Assembly (NCBI RefSeq): GCF_001425005.1
Contig: NZ_LMDB01000036.1
Location: forward strand, 248,001-312,000
DNA length: 64,000 bases
DNA from: Duganella sp. Root336D2
Lineage (GTDB): Bacteria > Pseudomonadota > Gammaproteobacteria > Burkholderiales > Burkholderiaceae_D
Direction: 5' to 3'
This document shows positions 6,955 through 17,439 of this stretch, in pieces. Numbering within the stretch: position 1 is the first letter of the stretch; each line of letters starts with the position of its first letter. Made by a program: the position numbers and the translations under genes. The notes under the pieces are model-generated. The model was not told where the DNA came from. It did not search any database and saw only the letters and a list, made by a program, of their open reading frames with translations.

Positions 6955-8616
6955 TCACACCGGAATCACGATCTGTACCGCAGTGTTGTTCTGGCGACCG
7001 CGCAGCACGCGCGCTTCGCCGCCCAGCGCAGCAGCGCGTTCAGCGATAGAGCTCGGTGTAAAGTCTAGCACCGGCTGACCCGAACATTCATTCTCAATTC
7101 GCACGCTCAACTGGCCGGCAGTGCAGGCCAGCTCGATATAGCCGTTGCGCGCTGTTGTATGTTTGCAGATATTGCTCATGCCCTCGTTGACGATCTGGAA
7201 CACTTCGGCCGCCAGCCGGTCGCTCATATGCAACTCGCCCTTGGTGTCGACATTGATGTGCACGTCATAGAACTGGCGCAGCTGCGCCGCCTGCCGGCGC
7301 AGCGCAATCAGCAATTCCGGCTCCTTCATTTCCAGCCCGCCGCGCAGGCTCTTGGCGTAGTTGCGCAAGTCGCGCACCACCTGCGAGGTGACGTCGAGCA
7401 GGTTGTCCAGGTCCGGCACCAGCGGGTTGCCGGGATCGGCTTTCAGGCGGATGCCCGAGACGCCGTGGCGCAGGCCGATATAGGGTTGGATCGTGGTGTC
7501 ATGCAAGTCGCGGGCGATACGCTCGCGCTCGCGCAACACCGCTTCCGATGCCATGCGGTCCAGCAATTCGATATTCTCGATCACCGGGAAGGCCTGGGCC
7601 GCGATCTGCAGCAGGAACAGGGCGTCCGACTTGTGGAAGTGGTGGCGCTGCGATACCACGATCAGGCGTCCCGAGCCGCGCCGCAGCGGCAGCGGCACCG
7701 CGATCAGCGACAGCGCATCGAGCAGTTCGGCCAGGGTTTCGCCGGCCTCGGCATCTTCTTCCGTCCAGCACAGCAGTTCACTGTCGTAGCTTTTGATCTG
7801 CAGCACGCGGCGCAGCCAGGCGCCGCGCGGCTGGCGCATCAGCAAAATGGCGTCCTCGCCGCACACCAGCAGCGGCGCGGCAGCATCCGGCGCCAGGTTG
7901 CTGGCGTGGATCGGCCGCCCGGCATTGGCCGAACTGGCCGCGCGCAGGGTCCAGCTGGCGGCGCCGTTATCGTGCATCAGCAGGATGCAGCTGTGGGCGT
8001 GGTAGAACTGGCGCGTCTGCTCCAGCACGGAGCTGATGGTGCGGTCGACCCCGAAGCGCGGATTGGACATCTGGCTCACCGCGTGCAGCAGGGCCATGCG
8101 CTGGCGCTGGATCATGGCCATGCCGCCCCAGTGCGCGATCATGTAGCCGAGCGCCAGCAGGAAGGTGGCGCGCAGCATCGTGACCGCCATCTCGGCTTCG
8201 CTATGCGTGTACAGCGATGTGAGGGCGAAGGCCATTGAGGCGGCAATGGTGATGCGGGCGCCGTCCTCGAAGCCGTGGCTGAAGGCCGCGGTCAGGATGG
8301 CGAAGAAAAACAGCAGGAAATAGAAGCTGGAATCGCCGCCGGTGACATACACCATCAGCGTGAACCAGCCGACGTCGAGCCAGTGCACCAGCTTGCTGCG
8401 CACCAGCAGGGCGCGGTTGGCCAGCAAGAGCAGGGTCACGCTTTGCAGCAGGTAGGCCAGGAACACGCCCAGCGACACCACGTCGGCGCGGCCGGCCGGC
8501 TCCACCACGAGGGTAAACAGGCACGCTACCGCCAGTACCAGGCGCATCCAGCGCACCATGGAGGCGTCCGAAGTATCCTTCGGCAGGGTGGCGTGCAGCA
8601 AGCCTTCGTTGATCAC
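6955..8616 (-). CDS. NarX-like membrane sensor histidine kinase
   Basis: 553 residues. The first 170 residues contain about six hydrophobic segments, then comes a GAF-like region (190-340). The HisKA_3 dimerisation motif is RERERIARDLHDTTIQ with the phospho-accepting His, near residue 375. A HATPase domain ends the protein, with an N-box-like FQIVNEGMSNICKHTTA. Kinases of this class pair with NarL/LuxR regulators, and such a gene follows after 7 bases. The multi-helix N-terminus suggests membrane-embedded sensing rather than a periplasmic ligand domain. The ligand is unknown. Confidence 0.92.
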   Translation of the reverse strand: MINEGLLHATLPKDTSDASMVRWMRLVLAVACLFTLVVEPAGRADVVSLGVFLAYLLQSVTLLLLANRALLVRSKLVHWLDVGWFTLMVYVTGGDSSFYFLLFFFAILTAAFSHGFEDGARITIAASMAFALTSLYTHSEAEMAVTMLRATFLLALGYMIAHWGGMAMIQRQRMALLHAVSQMSNPRFGVDRTISSVLEQTRQFYHAHSCILLMHDNGAASWTLRAASSANAGRPIHASNLAPDAAAPLLVCGEDAILLMRQPRGAWLRRVLQIKSYDSELLCWTEEDAEAGETLAELLDALSLIAVPLPLRRGSGRLIVVSQRHHFHKSDALFLLQIAAQAFPVIENIELLDRMASEAVLRERERIARDLHDTTIQPYIGLRHGVSGIRLKADPGNPLVPDLDNLLDVTSQVVRDLRNYAKSLRGGLEMKEPELLIALRRQAAQLRQFYDVHINVDTKGELHMSDRLAAEVFQIVNEGMSNICKHTTARNGYIELACTAGQLSVRIENECSGQPVLDFTPSSIAERAAALGGEARVLRGRQNNTAVQIVIPV

Positions 8617-8704
8617 GGTTTCTCCGGCGCGTCGTTGTTACCATGCTAAGAGAACCATTAGTCCTTGTCCACAACAAGGTTGTATTTTTGAAACGTTGCC
8701 GGGG

Positions 8705-8732
8705 CTTGAAATCGGGCGAAACGGCCCCAAGT
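8705..8732 (+). promoter_or_regulatory. Sigma-32 type heat-shock promoter of htpG
   Basis: CTTGAAA at 8705-8711 and CCCCAAGT at 8725-8732 are separated by 13 bases. This matches the established sigma-32 consensus CTTGAAA-N11-16-CCCCATNT with one -10 mismatch. It lies 41 bases before the htpG start codon, in the right orientation. Confidence 0.8.
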
Positions 8733-8772
8733 GAGCAATTCCGCAGTTCCCTACAAGACTATTGAGGTAAAA

Positions 8773-10683
8773 ATGGCAGAAAACAAGCAAACCATGGGCT
8801 TCCAGGCAGAAGTAAAACAGCTTCTGCAACTGATGATCCACTCGCTGTACTCCAACAAGGAAATCTTCCTGCGCGAGCTGGTCTCGAATGCTTCCGATGC
8901 GGCCGACAAGCTGCGTTTTGAGGCGATCAACAATGATGCCCTGTACGGCAACGACCACGAACTGAAAATCGGCGTCAGTTTCGATAAGGAAGCGCGCACC
9001 ATCACGATTTCCGACAATGGCATCGGCATGAGCCGCGACGAGGCGATTTCCCACCTCGGCACCATCGCCAAGTCGGGCACCAGGGAATTCTTCGGCAAGC
9101 TGTCCGGCGACCAGCAAAAGGATGCGGCCCTGATCGGCCAGTTCGGCGTCGGCTTCTACTCCGGCTTCATCGTGGCCGACAGGATCACGGTCGAATCGCG
9201 CCGTGCCGGCCTGGATGCGGCGCAAGGCGTGCGCTGGGAATCGGCGGGCGAGGGCGATTACTCGATCGAGCAGATCGAAAAGGCCGGCCGCGGCACCGAT
9301 ATCATCCTGCACCTGCGCGAAGGCGAGGAAGAATTGTTGTCGAGCTGGAAACTCAAGTCCATCATCCGCAAGTACTCCGACCACATCTCGCTGCCGATCC
9401 AGATGCAGAAGGAAGAGTGGGATGAAGAGAAGAAGGAAACCGTACTGAAGGACGAGCTGGAAACCATCAACCAGGCCAGCGCCCTGTGGGCCCGCTCCAA
9501 GAGCGACATCACGCAGGAACAGTACGAGGAATTCTACAAGCACGTGTCGCACGATTTCGGCGCGCCGCTGGCCTACACCCACAACCGGGTGGAAGGCCGC
9601 AGCGAATACACCCAGCTGCTGTACATCCCGGCCAAGGCGCCGTTCGACCTGTGGGACCGCAACAAGCGCGGCGGCATCAAGCTGTACGTCAAGCGCGTGT
9701 TCATCATGGACGATGCAGAACAGCTGATGCCGGCTTACCTGCGCTTCGTCAAGGGCGTGATCGACTCGGCCGACCTGCCGCTGAACGTGTCGCGCGAAAT
9801 CCTGCAGGAGTCGCGCGATGTGAAGGCGATCCGCGAAGGTTCGACCAAGCGCGTGCTGGGCATGCTGGAAGAACTGGCCAATGCCGACGAACAGGAAAAG
9901 AAGGACAAGTACGCGAGCTTCTGGACTGAATTCGGCCAGGTGCTGAAAGAGGGTGTCGGCGAAGACTTCGCCAACAAGGAACGCTTGGCCAAGCTGCTGC
10001 GCTTTGCCTCGACCGCCAATGAAGGCGAGGAGCAGAGCGTGTCGCTGGAAGCGTATGTCGGGCGCATGAAGGAAGGCCAGGACAAGATCTTCTACGTCAC
10101 CGCCGACAGCTTCGCCGCCGCCAGGAATTCGCCGCACCTGGAGATCTTCCGCAAGAAGGGCGTCGAAGTGCTGCTGCTGACCGACCGTGTCGACGAATGG
10201 ATGCTGTCCTTCCTGAACGATTTCGAGGGCAAGGAACTGCATTCGGTCGCCAAGGGCGGCCTGGACCTGGGCGCAATGGAAGACGAGGCGGAGAAGAAAG
10301 AGCACGCCGAGACCGAGACCCAGTACCAGGAACTGGTCGGCAAGATGAAGGAAGCGCTGGCCGACAAGGCCAAGGAAGTGCGCGTCACCTTCCGCCTGAC
10401 CGATTCGCCAGCCTGCCTGGTCGCCGACGAGCACGAACTGTCGGGTAACCTGCTGCGCATGCTGAAGGCAGCCGGCCAGGCCGCGCCGGAATCCAGGCCC
10501 ATCCTGGAAATCAACCCGCAGCACCCGCTGGTCACGCGCCTGAAGTACGAAGACGCGGCCGGCGCCAAGTTCAGGGACTGGGCCCACATCCTGTTCGACC
10601 AGGCCCTGCTGGCCGAAGGCGGCACATTGGCCGACCCGGCCTCCTTCGTCAAACGCATGAACGACATGCTGTTGTCCAAGTAA
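8773..10683 (+). CDS. htpG: Molecular chaperone HtpG (Hsp90)
   Basis: 636 residues from the ATG at 8773, chosen over an in-frame ATG 14 codons upstream because TTGAGGT precedes it and because the product then begins MAENKQTMGFQAEVKQLL like other HtpG proteins. GHKL ATPase motifs are intact: the Asn in ELVSNASDAADKLR, DNGIGM, and the lid and end box IGQFGVGFYSGF. The middle and C-terminal dimerisation domains follow at full length. HtpG is the cytosolic Hsp90 that remodels client proteins with DnaK. The sigma-32 promoter upstream agrees with heat induction. Confidence 0.97.
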   Translation: MAENKQTMGFQAEVKQLLQLMIHSLYSNKEIFLRELVSNASDAADKLRFEAINNDALYGNDHELKIGVSFDKEARTITISDNGIGMSRDEAISHLGTIAKSGTREFFGKLSGDQQKDAALIGQFGVGFYSGFIVADRITVESRRAGLDAAQGVRWESAGEGDYSIEQIEKAGRGTDIILHLREGEEELLSSWKLKSIIRKYSDHISLPIQMQKEEWDEEKKETVLKDELETINQASALWARSKSDITQEQYEEFYKHVSHDFGAPLAYTHNRVEGRSEYTQLLYIPAKAPFDLWDRNKRGGIKLYVKRVFIMDDAEQLMPAYLRFVKGVIDSADLPLNVSREILQESRDVKAIREGSTKRVLGMLEELANADEQEKKDKYASFWTEFGQVLKEGVGEDFANKERLAKLLRFASTANEGEEQSVSLEAYVGRMKEGQDKIFYVTADSFAAARNSPHLEIFRKKGVEVLLLTDRVDEWMLSFLNDFEGKELHSVAKGGLDLGAMEDEAEKKEHAETETQYQELVGKMKEALADKAKEVRVTFRLTDSPACLVADEHELSGNLLRMLKAAGQAAPESRPILEINPQHPLVTRLKYEDAAGAKFRDWAHILFDQALLAEGGTLADPASFVKRMNDMLLSK

Positions 10684-10692
10684 CCAAGTAAG

Positions 10693-12597
10693 CTAGTGCC
10701 CGCGCAAGCGGGCGCAGTCATACAGGTAGTAGGTCTTGCCGTACTCGCTGTCGCTGGCCTGGGCGATCGCCGCGACGCCCAGCGGCGTGGCGAGTACGAC
10801 ATAATCCAGCACCGGATCGGCGCAGGCAAACTGCAATCCGGCGCGGCTGGGCGGCGGCAACTGCAGTGCGCCCAGCCTGGTCTGCAGGATGTCCAGCGCA
10901 ACCACCGCGTCTTCTCCTCCCAACTGCCTTAAACGCTCCATGCGTCGCATGCCTTCCACGGCGGTGCCGCGGTTGAAGGCCAGGCCTGTGATCTGGGCAT
11001 TGGAAGCATAGTTCGAGCGGTGCAGCAGGAACCAGCTGACCATGACATTGTTTTGCCAATACAGTACGGCATCCTGCGCGATCAGCGGCGCGAAAGCCGA
11101 CTGGACCGCGCGGGCGCCGCTGGCCGACAGTTCGTGCTGGCGATGCACCGGAATGGCGGCGTACAGCACGGACAGGCAAAGCATGCTGAAGGCCAGGCCA
11201 AAGGCCAGCAATTGCGGCGCCTTGCGCCGGCTGCCGCTGCAGCGCCGGATGAGCAACAGCAGCCCGGTCCCAAGCAGTGCGCCGGCACCCAGCTTGAAGG
11301 CGGCCGAGGCCCACAGCAGGACCAGCCAACCCGGCTGCGGGGCCGGCTCGACGGCGGCTGTTTTCAAGGCCAGGAACGTCACCTGCCATCCCCAGGCCAG
11401 GATCATGGCAGCCAGGCCAAGCAGCGCGGCCGCGTTGCCCCATGCCGGCCAGCGCAGCGGGGGACGCGGCGCGAAACAGCACAGCATTGCCCCTGCCAGC
11501 AAGGCGACGCCGCCGCCCACCGTATCGCGGGTGAGGGCAGCCAGGCACAGTGCCAACAGCAACACGCGGACCAGGCGTTCGCGGCGCCAGTAGGCGGCCA
11601 GCAGCCAGGCCAGGGCCAGCCAGGAGCACAGGTGCGTCATCCACAGCAGGCGCCACGGCTGGGCTTGCAACAGCAGCAGGTTGCTGGCGAGCCCGGTGCC
11701 CGCCCAACTGGCCAGCAAGCCAAGCGCTCCCAGCGCCGCTGCACAGCGGAACAGGCGCGCCGTCATGCCCTCGGCCAGCCAGCCTGCCGTCAGCACCAGG
11801 CAAAACGCCAGGCCGGTCCGGCTGACCCAGTCCTGTGCCTGCCAGGCGGTCCAGGCCATCATCGGCGCGCGGCTGTTGACCAAGGCCAGCCATTCGGCGT
11901 CCATGCCGAGCAACAGGCGCCCGAACGGGGGAACGCCGGCGCCAACCAGGGCCGCCGTCAGCGCAAGGCCGGCCAGCAGCGCCGCGGCCAGCGCGCGCCA
12001 GCTGCCCCAGGCGAAGAGCAAGGCGCCGGCCAGCAGCGGGGCGCAGGCGATCAGCGGATGCAAGGCCAGGGCCAGGCAAGCCGGCAGCAGGCCCCAGCCC
12101 CAGCGCTGCCGTACGAAGCAGCCCAGCGCCAGGATGCCGAGGCCTTCGGCGAACAGGCGCGGCGTCAGCAGGGATTCGGCGAGGTGGAACACGTCCGGGC
12201 TCGGCCCGTAATCGGCGGGCCAGGCAAACAGCATCGCCAGGCCGAGCCAGAGATAAAAGCCGCGCAGCACCGCAACGGCCAGGAAGGACGCGGCGCCGAT
12301 CCATAACAGGTAGCCGCCTAGCTGCAGGGTGAACGTGGCCGGCTGCAGGCCAAATTCTGCAATGGCAGCGGCATATAGCGGACTGAACAGGGTAAAGGCA
12401 TCCTGCGAGCCGTGCAGGAAGAACAGGTCGCCCTGGAAATTGGCTGGATACAGGCGGCGCATTGCCTGTACTGCATACAGCATGCCGTCGTGCCAGATGC
12501 CGCGCCAGGGATGGGTAAACAGCCAGAGTGCCAACAAGCTCGTCAGCATCAGGGGCGTGCTTCGTTGGCGGAAGATGGGGCGCATAGCTCCGTCCAT
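10693..12597 (-). CDS. Large polytopic membrane protein of unknown function
   Basis: About 634 residues from an ATG at 12597; starts at 12624 (TTG) or 12585 are also possible and no ribosome site decides. At least ten hydrophobic helices are spread over the first 480 residues, separated by short Arg-rich loops, followed by a soluble C-terminal domain of about 140 residues (for example LHRSNYASNAQITGLAFNR). The overall plan recalls membrane glycosyltransferases or polymer ligases, but no catalytic signature is recognised. It converges with htpG, the two stop codons being only 10 bases apart. The function is not assigned. Confidence 0.75.
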   Translation of the reverse strand: MDGAMRPIFRQRSTPLMLTSLLALWLFTHPWRGIWHDGMLYAVQAMRRLYPANFQGDLFFLHGSQDAFTLFSPLYAAAIAEFGLQPATFTLQLGGYLLWIGAASFLAVAVLRGFYLWLGLAMLFAWPADYGPSPDVFHLAESLLTPRLFAEGLGILALGCFVRQRWGWGLLPACLALALHPLIACAPLLAGALLFAWGSWRALAAALLAGLALTAALVGAGVPPFGRLLLGMDAEWLALVNSRAPMMAWTAWQAQDWVSRTGLAFCLVLTAGWLAEGMTARLFRCAAALGALGLLASWAGTGLASNLLLLQAQPWRLLWMTHLCSWLALAWLLAAYWRRERLVRVLLLALCLAALTRDTVGGGVALLAGAMLCCFAPRPPLRWPAWGNAAALLGLAAMILAWGWQVTFLALKTAAVEPAPQPGWLVLLWASAAFKLGAGALLGTGLLLLIRRCSGSRRKAPQLLAFGLAFSMLCLSVLYAAIPVHRQHELSASGARAVQSAFAPLIAQDAVLYWQNNVMVSWFLLHRSNYASNAQITGLAFNRGTAVEGMRRMERLRQLGGEDAVVALDILQTRLGALQLPPPSRAGLQFACADPVLDYVVLATPLGVAAIAQASDSEYGKTYYLYDCARLRGH

Positions 12598-12710
12598 TCT
12601 GAAACTGTGGCGTCCAAGCCGCAAGCATTTAAATGCTAGTTAGATTTGGTGAGACTTTAGCCAGTTGTCAAGCGGCATAATCAAAGCAAGCCCGCCTTCG
12701 CGAGGATTGC

Positions 12711-13899
<1,189 letters not shown>

Positions 13900-13907
<8 letters not shown>

Positions 13908-14907
13908 CCGAACCATGCAGGTCCTTGCCGTGTTGTTCATCGTGCTGGCGCTGGGCGTGGCCTGGCTGTGGCAGCAGCAGCGGCGGCCGGCACTGCCGGC
14001 GCAGTCGCTGGTGATCGCCGCCAACACCGCCTACGTCGGCACCTGCGCGGTGGTGGCGGCGGAGCGGCGCGGCTACTTCGCCGAGCAGGGCCTGCAGGTC
14101 AAGGTGCTGCCTTTCTCGAGCGGCAAGGCGTCGATGCAGGCGGTGCTCGACGGCAAGGCCGATGTCGGCACCGTGGCCGATATCCCGATCGTGTTTGCCG
14201 CCATGGACGGGGTGCCGGTCAAGGTACTGGCGACCTTTTTCCGCACCGGCAAGGACCACGGCATCATCGGCCGCCGCGACCATGGCGTGCTGACGCCGGC
14301 CAGCCTGAAAGGCAAGCGCATCGGCGTCACGCAGGGTACCTCGGGCCAGTTCACGCTGGACGTGTTCCTGAACTGGCAGCGCATGGACGGCAGCGAAGTC
14401 ACCATGGTCAATTACAAGCCGGAAGAGCTGGGCCAGGCGCTACAGCGCGGCGACGTCGACGCGGTGGCGGGCTGGGAGCCCTTCCTGGGCGCCATGCGCA
14501 AGCAGCTGGGCGATACGGCGGTCAGCTTTTCCGGCGAACAGGCGTATGAAAGCATCTACAACCTGGTCTCGCTGCAGCGCTTTACCGGCGAACGGGCAGG
14601 CGTCATCCCGCGCCTGCTGCACGCCATCGAACTGGGCTCGGCCTGGTGCGAAAAGTCGCCGGGGGAGGCGCAGCCGCTGCTGCCGGCCACCGCCAAGCTG
14701 AGTCGCGACGAAGTGCTGGCCGCCTGGCCCACATACCACTTCGGCCTGGAACTGGACCAGTCGCTGTTGCTGGCCTTCGAAGACCGGGCCCGCTGGGCCA
14801 TCCGCAACCGCCTGGCCAATTCACGGGAAGTGCCGAATTTCCTCGACAATGTGTACCTGGAAGGATTGGGCGAGGTGCGGCCGACTGCCGTTACCGTCAT
14901 CCACTAA
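13900..14907 (+). CDS. NMT1/SsuA-like substrate-binding protein, membrane anchored
   Basis: 335 residues. An N-terminal hydrophobic anchor (VLAVLFIVLALGVAWLW) precedes a periplasmic type II binding fold of the NMT1/THI5 family: VAAERRGYFAEQGLQVKVLP, DVGTVADIPIVFA, LKGKRIGVTQGTSGQF. These proteins normally feed ABC importers for sulfonates, nitrate or pyrimidine precursors. No permease or ATPase gene is nearby; the gene lies between two hybrid kinases, overlapping the first by 8 bases and starting 6 bases before the second. A sensory role, binding a ligand for the downstream membrane kinase, is inferred. The ligand is unknown. Confidence 0.88.
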
Positions 14908-14913
14908 GCCGCC

Positions 14914-17439
14914 ATGAAAATCATCACTCGACTGAAGTGGGCCCAGTGGCTGTGCCTGGGCGGCGTGGCGCTGGCCGTGATCCTGATGCTGGGCGCCACG
15001 CGCCAGGTCAGGCAGGAATTGCAGCGCAACGAACGGGCCGGGGCAATCGTCAGCGGGGTGGTGGCGCTGCGCTACCTGTCGCTGGAGTATGCGCAAACCC
15101 AGGAGCGGCGCTCGTACGTGCAATGGCAGTTGCGCAAAGAATCGCTGCAAGGCTTGCTGCTGCGCGACGACTTGTTCAGGGAAGCCGATGAAGCGCGGCT
15201 GCTGCACGAGCTGCAGGAAAGCCTGCCACTGCTGGCGCGCCATTTTTCCGAGTTGCTGCTGGTGCGGCAGGAGCTGCACGCGACGCCGGAACGGGCCGAA
15301 GTGCTGCACCTGCTGGAAGCGCGCCTGTTCGGCCAGCTGATGTCGCGCACCCAGGACATGATCCGCGATGCGGAAGAGCTGGCGCGCCGCAGCCGCGAGG
15401 GCGTGCTGAGCGCGCAGCAGAATGCCACGGGCGTGGCGGCGGCGCTTGGCCTGCTGCTGGCGATGACGGTGCTGGGCGCACTGGCCCTGACCATCCGCAG
15501 CGTGGCGCACCCGCTGGAACGGCTGCGCCGGGGCGCCGAGCTGGTGGGGTCGGGCAAGCTGGATTTCCGCATGAATATGAAGGCGGTCGACGAGGTGGGC
15601 GATTTGGCGCGTGCCTTCGATGCCATGACCGAACGCCTGCGTGCGACCACGGTATCGCGCGATGAACTGGTCAGCGCCAATTCCGCCCTGCATGACGAGA
15701 TGGAGGTGCGCCATGGCGCCGAGCTGAAAGTGCAGGCGCAGCTCGGGCGGCTCAGCCTGCTGCACCAGATGACGCGCTCGATCGGCGAGCGGCAGGACTT
15801 GCGCAGCATCCTGCAGGTGCTGGTGCGCAGCCTGGAAGACCAGTTGCCGGTGGATTTTGCCTGCGTCTTCCTGCTGCAGGAAGGCGTGCTGGAAGCGAGC
15901 TGCGTCGGCCTCGGCAATGCCTTGCTGCCGGGCGATGCGGCGCTGAAGGAGGGCGCCCAGGTGTCGATCGACAACAACGGCCTGGCACGCTGCGTCAAGG
16001 GGCAACTGGTGTACGAGCCGGACATCGGCGGCAGCGAGTTCCCGTTCCCGCACCGGCTGGCGCGCGGCGGCCTGAATTCGCTGGTGCTGGCGCCGCTGCA
16101 AGCGGAGAGCGTGGTGTTCGGCGTGCTGGCCGTGGCGCGCAACATCCCGAATGCCTTCTCCAGCGGCGAATGCGAATTCCTGCGCCAGCTGAGCGAACAT
16201 GCGGCCCTGGCGGCGCGCCAGGCCCAGTTGTACGGCGCGCTGCAGCAGGCTTACCATACCCTGCATGCGACGCAGCAGTCGGTCACGCGCGAAGAGCGCC
16301 TGCGCGCCCTGGGCCAGATGGCCAGCGGCATTGCGCACGACATCAACAACGCCATCTCGCCGGTGGCCCTGTACACCGAGACCTTGCTGGAAACCGAGGA
16401 AGGCTTGAGCGCCAGCGGCCGCAACCACCTGCAGGTGATCGCCCGCGCCATCGACGACGTGGCCGCAACGGTGGCGCGCATGCGCGAACTGTACCGCCGC
16501 CGCGAGCCGCAGATGGAACTCGCCAGCGTCAGCCTGAATGTGCTGGCGCAGCAGGTGGCCGACCTGACGCGGGCGCGCTGGAGCGATATGCCGCAGCAGC
16601 GCGGCGTGGTGATCTCGATGAAGCTGGAACTGGCGCCGGGCTTGCCGGCCGTGATGGGCTCCGAGCCGGAAATCCGCGAGGCGCTGACCAACCTGGTGTT
16701 CAATGCCGTCGATGCCATGCCCGAAGGCGGCGCGCTGGTCCTGCGCACCCGCAGCACCGGCGAACATGCCATCGTCGACGTGGCCGACAGCGGCGTCGGC
16801 ATGGACGAATCGACGCGCCGCCATTGCCTGGATCCGTTCTTCACCACCAAGGGCGAGCGCGGCAGCGGCCTGGGGCTGGCCACCGTCAATTCGATGGCCG
16901 AACGCCACAGCGCCGTGGTGCAGGTGGAGTCGACGATCGGGCAGGGCACCACGGTGTCGCTGGCCTTCCCGCTGCCGCTGGCGCATCCCGCCATCCCGCC
17001 GCTGGAAGCCCCGGCCACTGCGGTGCCGGTGGCCGAGCCCATGCGCCTGCTGGTGATCGACGACGATCCGGCCGTACTGGCCTCCATGACCACCATCCTG
17101 CAGCGCGATGGCCACAGCGTGGTGGCGGCCAATGGCGGTGCCGCCGGCATCGAGCAATTCCGCGCTTCGATGGAATCGAGCCTGCCGTTCGACGCGGTGT
17201 TCAGTGACCTGGGCATGCCGCACGTCGATGGCCGCAAGGTGGCCGGCTGCATCAAGGAGCTGTCGCCCAGTACGCCGGTGATCCTGGTTACCGGCTGGGG
17301 CCAGCGCCTGATCCCCGAAGGCGACGTGGATGCCAAACCCGCCAGCGTCGACGAGGTGCTGAGCAAACCGCCGCGCGTGCGCGAACTGCGCGAGGTCCTG
17401 CTGAAAGTGCACAAGGTCGGGTATAGTCCTGCGTCATGA
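14914..17439 (+). CDS. Membrane hybrid histidine kinase with C-terminal receiver
   Basis: 841 residues. TM1 at about 10-28, a periplasmic helical region (30-165) and TM2 at about 170-190 lead into HAMP (195-250). A GAF-like domain follows (270-440), then HisKA with ALGQMASGIAHDINNAISP, and a HATPase (NLVFNAVDAMPEGG, DSGVGM, GSGLGLATV). The C-terminal receiver is at about 712-830 (LLVIDDDPAVLA, DAVFSDLGMPHVDG). The HDINNAI H-box is of the NtrB-like kind. The periplasmic part is well placed to contact the binding protein encoded 6 bases upstream. The last codons overlap the ECF41 sigma gene. Confidence 0.92.
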   Translation: MKIITRLKWAQWLCLGGVALAVILMLGATRQVRQELQRNERAGAIVSGVVALRYLSLEYAQTQERRSYVQWQLRKESLQGLLLRDDLFREADEARLLHELQESLPLLARHFSELLLVRQELHATPERAEVLHLLEARLFGQLMSRTQDMIRDAEELARRSREGVLSAQQNATGVAAALGLLLAMTVLGALALTIRSVAHPLERLRRGAELVGSGKLDFRMNMKAVDEVGDLARAFDAMTERLRATTVSRDELVSANSALHDEMEVRHGAELKVQAQLGRLSLLHQMTRSIGERQDLRSILQVLVRSLEDQLPVDFACVFLLQEGVLEASCVGLGNALLPGDAALKEGAQVSIDNNGLARCVKGQLVYEPDIGGSEFPFPHRLARGGLNSLVLAPLQAESVVFGVLAVARNIPNAFSSGECEFLRQLSEHAALAARQAQLYGALQQAYHTLHATQQSVTREERLRALGQMASGIAHDINNAISPVALYTETLLETEEGLSASGRNHLQVIARAIDDVAATVARMRELYRRREPQMELASVSLNVLAQQVADLTRARWSDMPQQRGVVISMKLELAPGLPAVMGSEPEIREALTNLVFNAVDAMPEGGALVLRTRSTGEHAIVDVADSGVGMDESTRRHCLDPFFTTKGERGSGLGLATVNSMAERHSAVVQVESTIGQGTTVSLAFPLPLAHPAIPPLEAPATAVPVAEPMRLLVIDDDPAVLASMTTILQRDGHSVVAANGGAAGIEQFRASMESSLPFDAVFSDLGMPHVDGRKVAGCIKELSPSTPVILVTGWGQRLIPEGDVDAKPASVDEVLSKPPRVRELREVLLKVHKVGYSPAS

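Noticed and set aside
8638..10587. A 649-codon open frame on the minus strand opposite htpG
   Set aside because: htpG on the plus strand has intact Hsp90 motifs, a ribosome site and a promoter; the reverse frame has none.
10698..10713. GCCCGC-GCAA-GCGGGC hairpin after htpG as a terminator
   Set aside because: It has no T-run and lies inside the last codons of the convergent minus-strand gene. The same hairpin with a T-run after efp (63027-63048) is the real terminator form.
14821..17412. An 863-codon open frame on the minus strand
   Set aside because: It mirrors the hybrid kinase, whose HAMP, HisKA, HATPase and receiver motifs are all in the plus frame.
17407..17435. A possible ECF41 autoregulatory promoter before the sigma gene
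   Set aside because: The -35-like GTGCACA and CGTC are not at the family spacing and the -35 differs; it is also inside the kinase coding sequence.
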